DNA from: Streptomyces sp. NBC_00775
GTDB lineage: Bacteria; Actinomycetota; Actinomycetes; Streptomycetales; Streptomycetaceae
Length of the DNA: 64,000 nt
Direction: 5' to 3'
Assembly (NCBI RefSeq): GCF_036347135.1
Contig: NZ_CP108938.1
Coordinates: 248,001-312,000 of the forward strand
This document shows positions 52,782 to 61,041 of the stretch, in pieces; within the stretch, counting starts at the first letter, position 1; every line of letters begins with the position of its first letter. The position numbers and the translations under genes were made by a program. Under the pieces are notes generated by a model. The model searched no databases and was not told the origin of the DNA. It saw only the letters and a list, made by a program, of their open reading frames with translations.

Positions 52782-53492
52782 TCAGGCCGGGTCCTCGTCA
52801 GCCGGCGAAGGCGTCGCGTGTGGACGCAGGACCATGAGCGAGCCTTCCAAGGTCGCCACCATGGCAAAGGGGAACCGGTCGACCTCAAGACAGAGCGCAA
52901 CGTCATCAGGATGGACTCCTTGGCGCACCCCCTCCGCCAGTTCGGCGGCGGCGCGCGACTCGGCAGCGCGGCGGAGGAACTCAGCAGCATCCGTTCCAGC
53001 CTCGGTGGCCCTCCGAGCGATGTATTGAGCGCACGCCAGATCTTCATCGGCCTGCCCATCGTCGCCAGTGACCACGAACGTGACACTGACACTCTCGCGC
53101 GTCCGCAAGAGCTGAGCCGTTGCCTCCGCCACCACGAAGCTGGCGCAGAGCACCAGCGGCGCCTCCTTGACGGCGAGGGCGCCGACCGTGCCTGCCGTGG
53201 TCTTCTGGACAACAGTCCGTCCGCCAAGGTCAACAGACCGCAGCAGGCCTGGTGAGTTGACCATGTCGAACCCGGGCGCGGGAGGACCGTCTTTGAGCGC
53301 CACCCAATCCGGGTGGCGGGCCTTGAGCGCCAGGGCTTGGTCCAGCGACTCAGCAAGAACGATCTTTTCCGCCCCCTGGGCAAAGGCCCAGGCAGCCACC
53401 GTGAAAGCACGCATGACGTCGACTACGACCGCCACGGACGGGGCTTCGACCAGCTCAGCGATGCCAAGGAAACTAGCGTCCATTCCGGTCAT
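52782..53492 (-). CDS. ComB-like 2-phosphosulfolactate phosphatase family protein
   Basis: This protein of about 236 residues has the ComB pattern: [67 protein letters not shown], and [18 protein letters not shown], then [20 protein letters not shown]. Archaeal ComB dephosphorylates 2-phosphosulfolactate in coenzyme M synthesis. Actinobacterial homologues have no known sulfolactate pathway nearby, and none is seen here, so the substrate is open. The start is ambiguous between 53492, 53483 and 53534, none with a strong ribosome site. Confidence 0.85.
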   Translation of the reverse strand: MTGMDASFLGIAELVEAPSVAVVVDVMRAFTVAAWAFAQGAEKIVLAESLDQALALKARHPDWVALKDGPPAPGFDMVNSPGLLRSVDLGGRTVVQKTTAGTVGALAVKEAPLVLCASFVVAEATAQLLRTRESVSVTFVVTGDDGQADEDLACAQYIARRATEAGTDAAEFLRRAAESRAAAELAEGVRQGVHPDDVALCLEVDRFPFAMVATLEGSLMVLRPHATPSPADEDPA

Positions 53493-53629
53493 GATCGCGC
53501 ATGCCTGACGCGAAGCCCCCGGAGAGTGATCCACATCACATCGACGGTATCGGAATGCGACACCTCCGACTGCCTGCGTCGCGAAAGCGGTCCGCAGCTA
53601 CACGCCTGCTCAATCGCCACACCTGGGCT

Positions 53630-53811
53630 GAAGAGATGTCCAGCGGGCGGCGACGGAGTTCCAGGTCGCTGACGTGGACGCACGCCACGAGCGTCTGCTG
53701 GCCCGGGGTGTTGAGATTCTCAAGCCGCCGACAACCCAGCCGTGGGGACGCCGATCGGTGTGGCTGCGTGACCCAGACGGCAACATCGTCAACCTCTACC
53801 AGGAGGCGTGA
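53630..53811 (+). pseudogene. VOC family protein C-terminal fragment
   Basis: The last 60 residues of a VOC protein are readable (TEFQVADVDARHERLLARGV, then WLRDPDGNIVNLYQEA and the stop). The first module is absent and no start or ribosome site is visible. Confidence 0.7.
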
Positions 53812-53855
53812 CGACTGGTCCCCACGCATCACTTCGATCATTGCCAGGACAGCCC

Positions 53856-54503
53856 TCAGGCTTTGCGGGCGAGCAGTTGAATCTCCTGGAACTGCCGTCG
53901 GTCGGTGGGCTGAGGCTCGCGAACCATCCGGGCCACTTCGGCCAACCCGGACTCGCGCAGCATCGCGGCGAGGTGATCAGGCCACCATCGATAGGCCGGC
54001 ACGACAGCGTGATCGAAGACCTGCGTCGGGTGAGACGGATCATCGCTTGCCGAAAAGCCGACCAGAATGTGGCCGCCAGGTGCCAGAACGCGGTGGAACT
54101 CCGCCAAGATGGCGGGGAGTTCTTGCGGCGGAGTGTGGATGATGGACCAACGTGAGAGTGCGCCACCCAGCACGCCGTCAGCGATCTTCAACGCGGCCAT
54201 CGAGCCCACGTCGAACCGCAGGCCCGGATAAGCCTGTCGAGCCAACTCGACCATCGCAGGAGAAGCATCAACACCAAACACCGCCAACCCCAACTCACCC
54301 AGATAAGCGGTGATATGGCCAGGACCACACCCCAAGTCGGCGACACGACCGTCCCCATCCGCACTTACGACCTCGGCGAAGGCACCCAGGATCGCGCGGT
54401 CCAAAGGCCTGTTACGCAGCTCGTCGCGGAACAGCTGCGCATAGGTGGGGGCAGCAACGTCATAGGCCTCGCGGGTGGCACTGAAGGCATCGTGTTCGAC
54501 CAT
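53856..54503 (-). CDS. Class I SAM-dependent methyltransferase
   Basis: This 215-residue protein has motif I RVADLGCGPGHITAYLGELG (about residues 54-73), motif II VFGVDASPAMVELARQAYPG, a post-II strand DVGSMAALKIADGVLGGALS, and RVLAPGGHILVGF. The N-terminus is AYDVAAPTYAQLFRDELRNR, typical of small-molecule methyltransferases. The substrate cannot be read from sequence. The ATG at 54503 starts it. It precedes another methyltransferase (54818-55471) on the same strand, but with decayed recombinase sequence between. Confidence 0.9.
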   Translation of the reverse strand: MVEHDAFSATREAYDVAAPTYAQLFRDELRNRPLDRAILGAFAEVVSADGDGRVADLGCGPGHITAYLGELGLAVFGVDASPAMVELARQAYPGLRFDVGSMAALKIADGVLGGALSRWSIIHTPPQELPAILAEFHRVLAPGGHILVGFSASDDPSHPTQVFDHAVVPAYRWWPDHLAAMLRESGLAEVARMVREPQPTDRRQFQEIQLLARKA

Positions 54504-54587
54504 GCTCGCGACAGTAGTTCCTGGCGCTGAGACGGGCCGACAGAATCACGATCCCGCCAGTTCAGAGAAGCGTGTGTCAGATGCCCT

Positions 54588-54830
54588 CAACTCCGGTCCG
54601 ATCCCGGCCAGATGCCCCGGCCAGAGGAGTTCGAGGACAGCGTTCTCGACCGCCTGAAGGGAGCAATGGAGCAGGGGTGGCTCGGCGAGGTCGCCGCCAT
54701 CGGGACGCGCGTCGCCGACCCTGGTCGCCGCCGAAGGCGAGCTCTCCTCGATGCGTGAGATGACCGACAAGCACACCACCAGCAGCCTCGCTCAGATGCT
54801 GGCGCGGTTGCGGGTTCTTAGCCCGGGGTG
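54588..54830 (+). pseudogene. Recombinase C-terminal-like remnant
   Basis: The frames read PEEFEDSVLDRLKGAMEQGW LGEVAA, then (shifted) LVAAEGELSSMREMTDKHTT. This resembles helical tails of actinobacterial transposon recombinases or integrases. It is a weak match, and no catalytic residues are present. Confidence 0.35.
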
Positions 54831-55471
54831 GTCGGCGGTTCTGCAATGCCGATGAAGTTCCCGCCCATGGGCCGGATGCCGATCGACCACCCCAGCGCTG
54901 TGAGGTCGTCCGTGAGGGTCTGAGCATCATGGAATACCTTCACGATGCGGTACTGGCTGCCGTCATCGAGTCGGCGCAGCGCCGCCGGGGCCGGCTGGTT
55001 CGCGAGGACTTCCTCGTACGCGGCTGCGGCGGGGCCGTCGTCGATGAAGATCGCTTTGCCGCCTGGCGCGAGTGCGCCGGCGACGGTGTTCCAGAAGTCG
55101 GGCAACCGCGTCGGCGGGACATGGGAGAGCCAGAAGGCGAAGAACACGGTGTCGTAGCGTCGTGGCGGCTGCCACTGGAACAGGTCGGCCTGAAGGAACT
55201 GGACGGAGGGGGATGCGGTACGCGCCCGAGCGAGGGCCAACACTTCGGTTGCCGCGTCGACAGCTGTCACCGAATGCGCCCGCGCGGCGAGCAGGGGGGT
55301 CCACTGGCCCGTTCCGCAGGCCAACTCCAGCACATCCCCGGCAATCGGGAGGTCATCGACGACAGCCAGCAACCTCTGCAGGTCTTCGTACTCTGCATAG
55401 GGCCGGTCGTATTCGGCCGCGCCGGCCCTGTAGTAGGCCATCTGTTCTGCCAGGAGAGCATCGTCGTCCAC
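54818..55471 (-). CDS. Class I SAM-dependent methyltransferase
   Basis: This 217-residue protein has motif I GDVLELACGTGQWTPLLAAR, motif II VTAVDAATEVLALARAR, QADLFQWQPPRRYDTVFFAF, and GALAPGGKAIFIDDGP. The YYRAGAAEYDRPYAEYEDLQ N-terminus is common in Streptomyces methyltransferases of unknown substrate. It is not closely similar to the neighbour at 53856. The C-terminus (GIRPMGGNFIGIAEPP) is a plausible last strand, so the protein looks complete. The ATG at 55471 starts it. Confidence 0.9.
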   Translation of the reverse strand: MDDDALLAEQMAYYRAGAAEYDRPYAEYEDLQRLLAVVDDLPIAGDVLELACGTGQWTPLLAARAHSVTAVDAATEVLALARARTASPSVQFLQADLFQWQPPRRYDTVFFAFWLSHVPPTRLPDFWNTVAGALAPGGKAIFIDDGPAAAAYEEVLANQPAPAALRRLDDGSQYRIVKVFHDAQTLTDDLTALGWSIGIRPMGGNFIGIAEPPTTPG

Positions 55472-55712
55472 GCAGGCTCCCTCTCATCCGGGTTCGGTCA
55501 GAGACAAGGGCTCAGGTCGCCGGCTTGATCGCCACAGACAGTGTCGGCCTTCACCTTTGGGCAAGGTCAAGAGCCATGAGGGCCTGGGGCCGCCCTCGCC
55601 GACTGACCCCGCACCCGCTGTCGCCAGAAGGACCACGCCAGGGGATAGCGAGTGGTGCCCGTTGACGTTCTTGTGGCCAGCGCGGGTCGAGAACACGCAC
55701 TGAGCTTGCCGT

Positions 55713-56039
55713 TTAACCTCCAGCGCCCGGCGAGGCGGTCTCGTTTCCGGCCGCGAGGGTGACTTGGGCGGTCCACGACCGAGGCTCCTGGGGTAGATCC
55801 CAGTTCACCTCAACGTCGGTGCCGTGGAAGTCGCGTGCGAGTCCCGTCACCATCGCGGCCGCCGCGGCCCGCGCGTCTTGTGGGTCGGCGTTGATCGGCA
55901 CGTCCAGGCGCCCGCAGAGCACTCCGCCTTCCACGGTGAGGACGCTGTGGCGCCAGCCGTCCGGCGTCGCCAACAGGACGATCCCCTTCGGAATGCCGAA
56001 GGGAGGCCGCTTCTCCTTCTCCTTCTTGCGCCTCACCAT
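55713..56039 (-). CDS. Uncharacterised small protein
   Basis: This 108-residue protein has a basic start (MVRRKKEKEKRPPFGIPKGI), then strand-rich sequence (VLLATPDGWRHSVLTVEGGV) and an alpha/beta end (ARAAAAAMVTGLARDFHGTD; VEVNWDLPQEPRSWTAQVTL). The layout resembles small Streptomyces proteins encoded near mobile DNA, but I do not recognise the family. An ATG at 56054 is an alternative start; neither has a good ribosome site. Confidence 0.6.
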   Translation of the reverse strand: MVRRKKEKEKRPPFGIPKGIVLLATPDGWRHSVLTVEGGVLCGRLDVPINADPQDARAAAAAMVTGLARDFHGTDVEVNWDLPQEPRSWTAQVTLAAGNETASPGAGG

Positions 56040-56134
56040 GCCGCTATCCAACATCGTCGGGTTCGCGGCGATGAGTTCGCGTGGAGGCTCAGCTGCCGCG
56101 GCACGGTTTGGTGCCTGTCTTGTGGTGAGCGGGG

Positions 56135-56171
56135 CGGACGTATGCCTCGCCGGTGGCGAGGCATACGTCCG
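56135..56171. repeat. Perfect 17-bp inverted repeat with 3-base loop
   Basis: CGGACGTATGCCTCGCC (56135-56151), loop GGT, and its exact complement (56155-56171). It is a very stable hairpin in a 320-base gene-free gap (56040-56361), with no T-run. It could be a terminator-like structure, attenuator or mobile-element end. Confidence 0.85.
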
Positions 56172-56361
56172 ACGTCGTGTTTCAACGCTGGGTGTCGGTA
56201 CTTCACCCCGGGCGGCCGCCCGGGTCCCGCCCGGGCAGGTTTTGGTGTACGCGCTCATCGACCACATCGCCGAGGCCCAACGGGAAAGGCTGGCTCGGCG
56301 ACGGGAAGGGCTTTGAGACCACCCTTGAGGGCGCCAAGGAAAAGCTAGCCCAAACGCTCAG

Positions 56362-56715
56362 TCACTGACGCCGCTGGCCAAGGACACAGAACTCGTTGCC
56401 CTCGGGGTCTGCCAAGACAACCCACGACTGATCACCCTGGCCGATATCAACACGCCGTGCGCCGTGAGCCACCAGACGAGCCACCTCGGCAGCCTGGTCA
56501 TCAGGCCTGAAGTCGAGATGCAGTCGGCTCTTGGCCTTCTTGCTCTCTTCAAGCCGGACGAAGTCCAACCCCGGCAGGCGATCCGGCTCCGGGCGGATCT
56601 CGAACTCCTCATCAGAGGAGTGGACCACAACCCAACCAAGAGCATCGGCCCACCACTGCCCCAAGGCCACCGGATCCACCGAGTGAACAATTACCTGTTC
56701 CCATTCCAAGGTCAT
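56362..56715 (-). CDS. VOC family protein (glyoxalase-like)
   Basis: This 117-residue protein begins WEQVIVHSVDPVALGQWWAD, continues VVVHSSDEEFEIRP and KAKSRLHLDFRPDDQAAEVA, and ends SWVVLADPEGNEFCVLG. It is a near relative of the VOC protein at 48004-48384, suggesting duplication or repeated acquisition of this family. The ATG at 56715 starts it. It is monocistronic. Confidence 0.9.
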   Translation of the reverse strand: MTLEWEQVIVHSVDPVALGQWWADALGWVVVHSSDEEFEIRPEPDRLPGLDFVRLEESKKAKSRLHLDFRPDDQAAEVARLVAHGARRVDIGQGDQSWVVLADPEGNEFCVLGQRRQ

Positions 56716-56821
56716 CCGCCGACCTTAGACCTGCCAGGGATCCGACAACAGACTCGCATGAAGAGGGCCAACTGACCTGCAGTTTGGCTTAGTTCGGAGA
56801 GCGGGTTCGCCCCTCGCCGTA

Positions 56822-58399
56822 CTACTGCGCTGAGGAATCTTCACGTGAGACGGCTCGGCCGCGGAGTGTGGCCAGGGCCAGCAGGGCGGAGACCAGTGCG
56901 GCCGATCCGCAGACCACGAAGCCGATCGAGTAGCCGTGGCCGAGGGCGTCCATGGCAAGTGGGTGCAGGTCGGCCAGCTTCGGTGACGCCTCCGAGGCGC
57001 CGTTCACCGCGAGGGGGCCGCCCTCTTCCAGTACGGCCGTGCCCGCGCCCTTCAGTGCTTCTGGGAGGGCGGAGTCGTGCAGGGAGTCGGAGAAGTTGCT
57101 TGCCGCGCGGCTCAGGGCCACCGCACCGATGACGGCCGGGCCGAGGGTGAAGCCGAAGTCGCGCAGCAGGTTGGTGGTGGCGCTCGCCATGCCGGCCAGG
57201 TGCACCGGCACGGTGTTGACGGCCGTTGCCGTGATCGAGGAGACGGTGATGGCGAAGCCCAAGCCCACCAGGCCGAGCGGCAGGATCAGCGAGGTGAAGG
57301 CGGTGTCGGTGATCGGCAGTGTGGCCGCCAGGTAGTCGCCCGCCGCGATCAGCAGCAGTCCGCCGCCCAGCAACAGTCCCGGTGCCACCGTCCGCAGCAG
57401 CCGCTCCGTCAGCGGCAGCATCGCGAGCGTGATGCCGTTGAGCAGCACGAATGCCAGGCCCGTCCGCATCGGCGCCTGGTCCTGCACCGGGCCCAGGCGG
57501 ATGCTGACGGAGTAGGCGGTGCCCAGGAAGGCGAACATCCCCACCACGGCCACGATCGAGGCGACCGCGAAGGCACGGTTGCGGAACAGGTCCAGGCGCA
57601 GCAGTGGGGACTTGGCGCGCTTCTCGGCCAGGACGAACGCGGCGAGGAAGAGCGCGGCCAGCACGAAGGCGATGACGATCGAGGGCGAGGCCCAGCCGTC
57701 CGTCGGGCCCTGGATGATGGCGTAGAGCAGGGAGAAGAGGCCCAGGCCGATGGTCAGTTGGCCTGCGATGTCGAGTGAACGGCCCTCGGGGGCACTGGAG
57801 TTGACGGCGAACCGGGCACTGACGGCGGCGCTCGCCGCGGCGACGGCGGTGACGACGACGAAGGACCAGCGCCACGAGCCGTAGGTGGCGGTGACGCCGC
57901 CGAGCAGCGGGGCGAGGAACCCGCCGGTGGACAGCAGGGCCGCCCACATCGCGATGACCCGGGCCCGCTGTGCGGGCGAGGTGGTGCCGGCGGCCAGGAT
58001 GGCCAGCGAGGTCGGGAACAGGGCAGCAGCGCCCAGGCCGGCCAGGGCCTGTCCGGCCCACAGCTGGTGGACGCCGGAGGCGGTGGCGCTGACCAGCTCG
58101 CCCACGGCCAGCAGCGATGCGCCGCCGACCAACAGCCGCTTGCGGCCGAAGAGGTCGCCTAGCAGGCCGAAGGTCAGCTCCAGTACGGCGACCGGGAGCA
58201 GGAAGGCGTCGGAGATCCAGGTGAGCTGCGAGCCGACCGGGTGCAGGTCGGACTGGAACAGGCCGTTGAGAGTGGCCGGTATGGCCAGGCCGATCTGGGC
58301 GAGGCAGACGGCGAGGAGACCGGCGACCAGGGTGCCGGTGGTCAGGCCGGGGCCGGTGGCGGTGGCGGTTTTGGCGGAGGGTTCGGTCGTCATTGACAC
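56822..58399 (-). CDS. MFS drug/proton antiporter (DHA2, 14-helix type)
   Basis: This 525-residue exporter has 14 predicted membrane segments and the MFS motif A (GLLGDLFGRKRLLVGG). Its QLTWISDAFLLPVAVLELTF segment is typical of DHA2 exporters (EmrB/QacA-like). It lies 52 bases downstream of a secreted hydrolase gene on the same strand and beyond it a PaaX-type regulator, so all three may form one inducible unit. A SEDS-like Ser/Ala loop before the last helix is probably extracellular. The substrate is unknown. Confidence 0.92.
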   Translation of the reverse strand: MSMTTEPSAKTATATGPGLTTGTLVAGLLAVCLAQIGLAIPATLNGLFQSDLHPVGSQLTWISDAFLLPVAVLELTFGLLGDLFGRKRLLVGGASLLAVGELVSATASGVHQLWAGQALAGLGAAALFPTSLAILAAGTTSPAQRARVIAMWAALLSTGGFLAPLLGGVTATYGSWRWSFVVVTAVAAASAAVSARFAVNSSAPEGRSLDIAGQLTIGLGLFSLLYAIIQGPTDGWASPSIVIAFVLAALFLAAFVLAEKRAKSPLLRLDLFRNRAFAVASIVAVVGMFAFLGTAYSVSIRLGPVQDQAPMRTGLAFVLLNGITLAMLPLTERLLRTVAPGLLLGGGLLLIAAGDYLAATLPITDTAFTSLILPLGLVGLGFAITVSSITATAVNTVPVHLAGMASATTNLLRDFGFTLGPAVIGAVALSRAASNFSDSLHDSALPEALKGAGTAVLEEGGPLAVNGASEASPKLADLHPLAMDALGHGYSIGFVVCGSAALVSALLALATLRGRAVSREDSSAQ

Positions 58400-58451
58400 G
58401 GAGGGCTCCTGAGGGGCGGGAAGCTCGGGGTACGGAGGGGACGCTTCGCGA

Positions 58452-59804
58452 TCAGCGGATGCCCGTCAGGCGACTGGGCCGGTAGTCGGTGAAGGCGGCG
58501 CCGTCGAGACCCAACTCGTCGGCGCTGTGCTGGAGTTCGCGCGCGGTCGCGGCGTCGTCCCAGTGCCCGGTGTCGAGCCGGTGCTCCACGGCGTGCAAGG
58601 CGGCGACCACTTCGGCGGTGGTGAAGTTGCAGTGGCCTTGGCGGGCGACGTAGGCCTGGCGCAGCAGCGCGGAGTCACCGGCCCTGCGCACCCGCTGGGC
58701 GAGGGCCGACTCCTGCTCGACGGGCACCAGTTGGTCGGCGGTGGTGTGGATGTCCAGCAACGGCACGGCCAGGCCCTGTCCGGCGGTGGAGGTCCGCTTC
58801 AGATGAGCCACGGCGGCCGGGTCGGCCGTGATGTCCGCACCGCGGGTGAGCTGGTTCAGGTCGGTGCGCAGGTTGAGCCCGGCGTCGCGGTAGAGGGCTT
58901 CGACCTGCTTGGCGTGGGCGGACTTGTGCAGGAGCCTGGCGTAGTCGACGCCCTTGTTCCAGGACGTGTTGCCGCCGGCGGACTGCTCCACCGACCAGCG
59001 CGCCGGGACGATGAAGCCGAGCAGGCCCTGGGCGAGCCAGGCGTACTGCTGCTGCTCCTGGCCCGCGAAGTCGTCGCGCGCGGGCGGCTGCTGGCCGGGA
59101 GCCCAGTCCGCCAGGTTGAGGTAGGCGGCGGCCAGGGCGATCCGGGCGCGCCCCGCCGGGGTCTGCTGCGCCGCCTCGACGGCCTTCGTGAGGCGGTCGG
59201 CGAGCGCGGTGGCGTCGGCCTGGCTGTCCGGGTTCACCAGGGCGTCGGCGTCGGCCGGGTCGAAGAACGTGGCCAGGGTGTACTCGGCGTCCAGTTGGTA
59301 GTTGTCCAGGTCGACGCCGCCCGCGACCAGGCCGCACAGGCCGAGCGCACCGTCGATGCGTCCCGCGCCGTCCCGGGCTGTCTGGGCGTTGATCAGGCCG
59401 CCCATGGACTGGCCCACCGAGATGACCCGGGTCGGGGTGCCGACCTGCCGGCGGAAGGCGGTGAGTGCGGCGAACTGGTCCCGCTCGGCCGAGTCGAGCG
59501 CCCACATCGAGCCGTTGGGGTCGTAGGAGGAGCCGACGAGGGCGTAGCCGGCGTCCAGCAGGGCCTGGTGCGCCGCGGTCGACGGGGCGTCGGCGGCGAT
59601 GGTCGGTCCGAAGCCGTGGCTGAACAGCAGCAGGGTGCCGTTCCACTGCTCGGGTTTGTCCGCGATCCAGGTGGCGCCGTCGGACAGAGCGCCGGAGTAG
59701 TGCTCGGCGGTGGTGGCGTGGGCGCCGGTCGCGGGCCCGAGCAGGGCAGTCGCGAGGGCAGTCGCGCAGGCGGCGGCGAGGGTCGAAAGACGGGGTCGGG
59801 GCAT
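58452..59804 (-). CDS. Secreted alpha/beta hydrolase
   Basis: This protein of about 450 residues has a signal peptide (MPRPRLSTLAAACATALATA, then LLGPATGAHA cleavage). It has an alpha/beta-hydrolase core with LLLFSHGFGPTIAADAPSTA, nucleophile elbow VISVGQSMGGLINAQTARDG with Ser, and a C-terminal LDIHTTADQLVPVEQ (Asp) and RQGHCNFTTAEVVAALHAVE (His). Insertions between strands are long, as in extracellular tannase- or esterase-like enzymes. The ATG at 59804 gives a proper signal peptide; the reading to 59855 adds an unconserved tail. A perfect palindrome at 59844-59860 lies just upstream. Confidence 0.85.
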   Translation of the reverse strand: MPRPRLSTLAAACATALATALLGPATGAHATTAEHYSGALSDGATWIADKPEQWNGTLLLFSHGFGPTIAADAPSTAAHQALLDAGYALVGSSYDPNGSMWALDSAERDQFAALTAFRRQVGTPTRVISVGQSMGGLINAQTARDGAGRIDGALGLCGLVAGGVDLDNYQLDAEYTLATFFDPADADALVNPDSQADATALADRLTKAVEAAQQTPAGRARIALAAAYLNLADWAPGQQPPARDDFAGQEQQQYAWLAQGLLGFIVPARWSVEQSAGGNTSWNKGVDYARLLHKSAHAKQVEALYRDAGLNLRTDLNQLTRGADITADPAAVAHLKRTSTAGQGLAVPLLDIHTTADQLVPVEQESALAQRVRRAGDSALLRQAYVARQGHCNFTTAEVVAALHAVEHRLDTGHWDDAATARELQHSADELGLDGAAFTDYRPSRLTGIR

Positions 59805-59843
59805 GGCGGCGGCTCCGCGGGTCGAGTGGGGACCGAGTGGAGG

Positions 59844-59860
59844 AGCTAGTGGCACTAGCT
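59844..59860. promoter_or_regulatory. Perfect palindrome upstream of the secreted hydrolase
   Basis: AGCTAGTG-G-CACTAGCT, 40 bases upstream of the hydrolase start, is a probable operator for a local or distant repressor. Confidence 0.65.
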
Positions 59861-59902
59861 GGAAGAGCGCTGCGAATGTAGGGCTCTTTTTTCATCGCCG
59901 TC

Positions 59903-59920
59903 AATAGACTGACCAATAAT
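59903..59920. promoter_or_regulatory. AATAGAC...ACCAATA motif upstream of the hydrolase/MFS unit
   Basis: AATAGACTGACCAATAAT shares AATAGAC and ACCAATA with the site upstream of the PaaX-type gene at 60901. It is a candidate PaaX-type regulator site. Confidence 0.45.
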
Positions 59921-59967
59921 GAGCCAGACGGGTCCGCGTGCGGACGCGCGGGGCCCGGGAGCGGGGG

Positions 59968-60828
59968 TCAGTCCAGCGTCAGGGTGTCCAACAGGCGTGC
60001 GGCCTCGCGCGCCGCCGGGCGCTCCCAGCGGCTGGCCAGACCGCGGAAGACGGTCTCCGCCTGGGCGGCGGGCCAGTCCGCCGGCAGGTGCTCTGCGGGC
60101 AGATGCGGGTCCCGTCGCACCAGGTCCAGCCAGTCGGTGTGCAGCAGGAGCTGGCCTGCAAGCTCGTCGCCGGAGGCCGCGGCGGGCAGCGGGTCGGTGC
60201 GGTCCCAGCGCTCCAGGAACACCCGGTACCGTGCACCGATGGCCGGCACGTCGAACGCCTGCTCCAGCACCTCGCGGACGTCGGTCGGCGACTCCACCTC
60301 GGCCCGGAACACCCTCAGATACGCCTCCAGGCCGAGACCCGCCACCATCTCGCGAACGTCGACGCGCGCCGGGGCCACCCACAGGCCGTTCTGCAGCGGA
60401 CCGAAGCCCGCCCAGATCAGGCGGGAACGCAGATCGTGCCGTTCACGGCTCCACGCCTCGGGCAGCGAGAAGCCCACCATCGTCCACCGGCCGTCCCAGT
60501 CCCGGTTGACCGCGCCGGTGCGCCAGATGCGGTCCCTGCCGTCCGTCAGCACCTGCACGGCGTGTGACGTCAGCCCGAAGTAGGTCTTCCGGCCCTGGCG
60601 GTGACGCTCCAGCAGACCTCGTTTGACCATCCGGTTCAGCGTGGTCCGCACCGCGTCCTCAGTGCTGCCCACCCGCCCGAGAGCAGCGATCACGCTGCCC
60701 GACGACACGGCGATGGGCCGCCCCAGCACGTGAGCGCCGAAGAAGGTCAGCATCAGGGACTGGGTGCGCGGCTCGGGACCGCTCTCGGCGGTGGCTCCCG
60801 CTGCGACATCGACACTGGTCACCGCCAC
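59968..60828 (-). CDS. PaaX-family transcriptional regulator
   Basis: This 286-residue protein has the PaaX pattern: N-terminal winged helix (QSLMLTFFGAHVLGRPIAVS; SVIAALGRVGSTEDAVRTTL; NRMVKRGLLERHRQGRKTYF), central domain with WDGRWTMVGFSLPEAWSRER and RLIWAGFGPLQNGLWVAPAR, and a C-terminal helical part (WLDLVRRDPHLPAEHLPADW PA). E. coli PaaX represses phenylacetate genes and is relieved by phenylacetyl-CoA. No paa gene is nearby, so this member likely senses another acid or CoA ester. It is upstream of, and on the same strand as, the hydrolase and MFS genes and shares a motif with their promoter. Confidence 0.92.
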   Translation of the reverse strand: MAVTSVDVAAGATAESGPEPRTQSLMLTFFGAHVLGRPIAVSSGSVIAALGRVGSTEDAVRTTLNRMVKRGLLERHRQGRKTYFGLTSHAVQVLTDGRDRIWRTGAVNRDWDGRWTMVGFSLPEAWSRERHDLRSRLIWAGFGPLQNGLWVAPARVDVREMVAGLGLEAYLRVFRAEVESPTDVREVLEQAFDVPAIGARYRVFLERWDRTDPLPAAASGDELAGQLLLHTDWLDLVRRDPHLPAEHLPADWPAAQAETVFRGLASRWERPAAREAARLLDTLTLD

Positions 60829-60900
60829 AGCGTAGGCCCGGAGCGGGCGCGAGCCGCCTCAACCCCAGAAAGCGTGTCATTTCCGTGACGGACATCGATG

Positions 60901-60921
60901 AATAGACCAATATTGCTGGTC
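60901..60921. promoter_or_regulatory. Inverted repeat upstream of the PaaX-type gene
   Basis: AATAGACCAATATT with GACCA...TGGTC arms (60905-60909 and 60917-60921). It shares its core with 59903-59920 and may be an autoregulatory site. Confidence 0.5.
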
Positions 60922-61041
60922 GGGGCACGAGGTGGAGGGCGAAAGGAAGAGCCGCATTCCGCCAGAAGGCCCTGAGGTGGCCTTGTTCGGCAACGCGCGG
61001 CAGCGGCGGCCCGATCAGACCGTCGCCGCAGGAGGCCGCGG

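Noticed and set aside
59868..59893. Small hairpin AGAGC...GCTCT followed by a T-run, read as a terminator on the plus strand
   Set aside because: The stem is only five bases and no plus-strand gene ends there; it may be chance.
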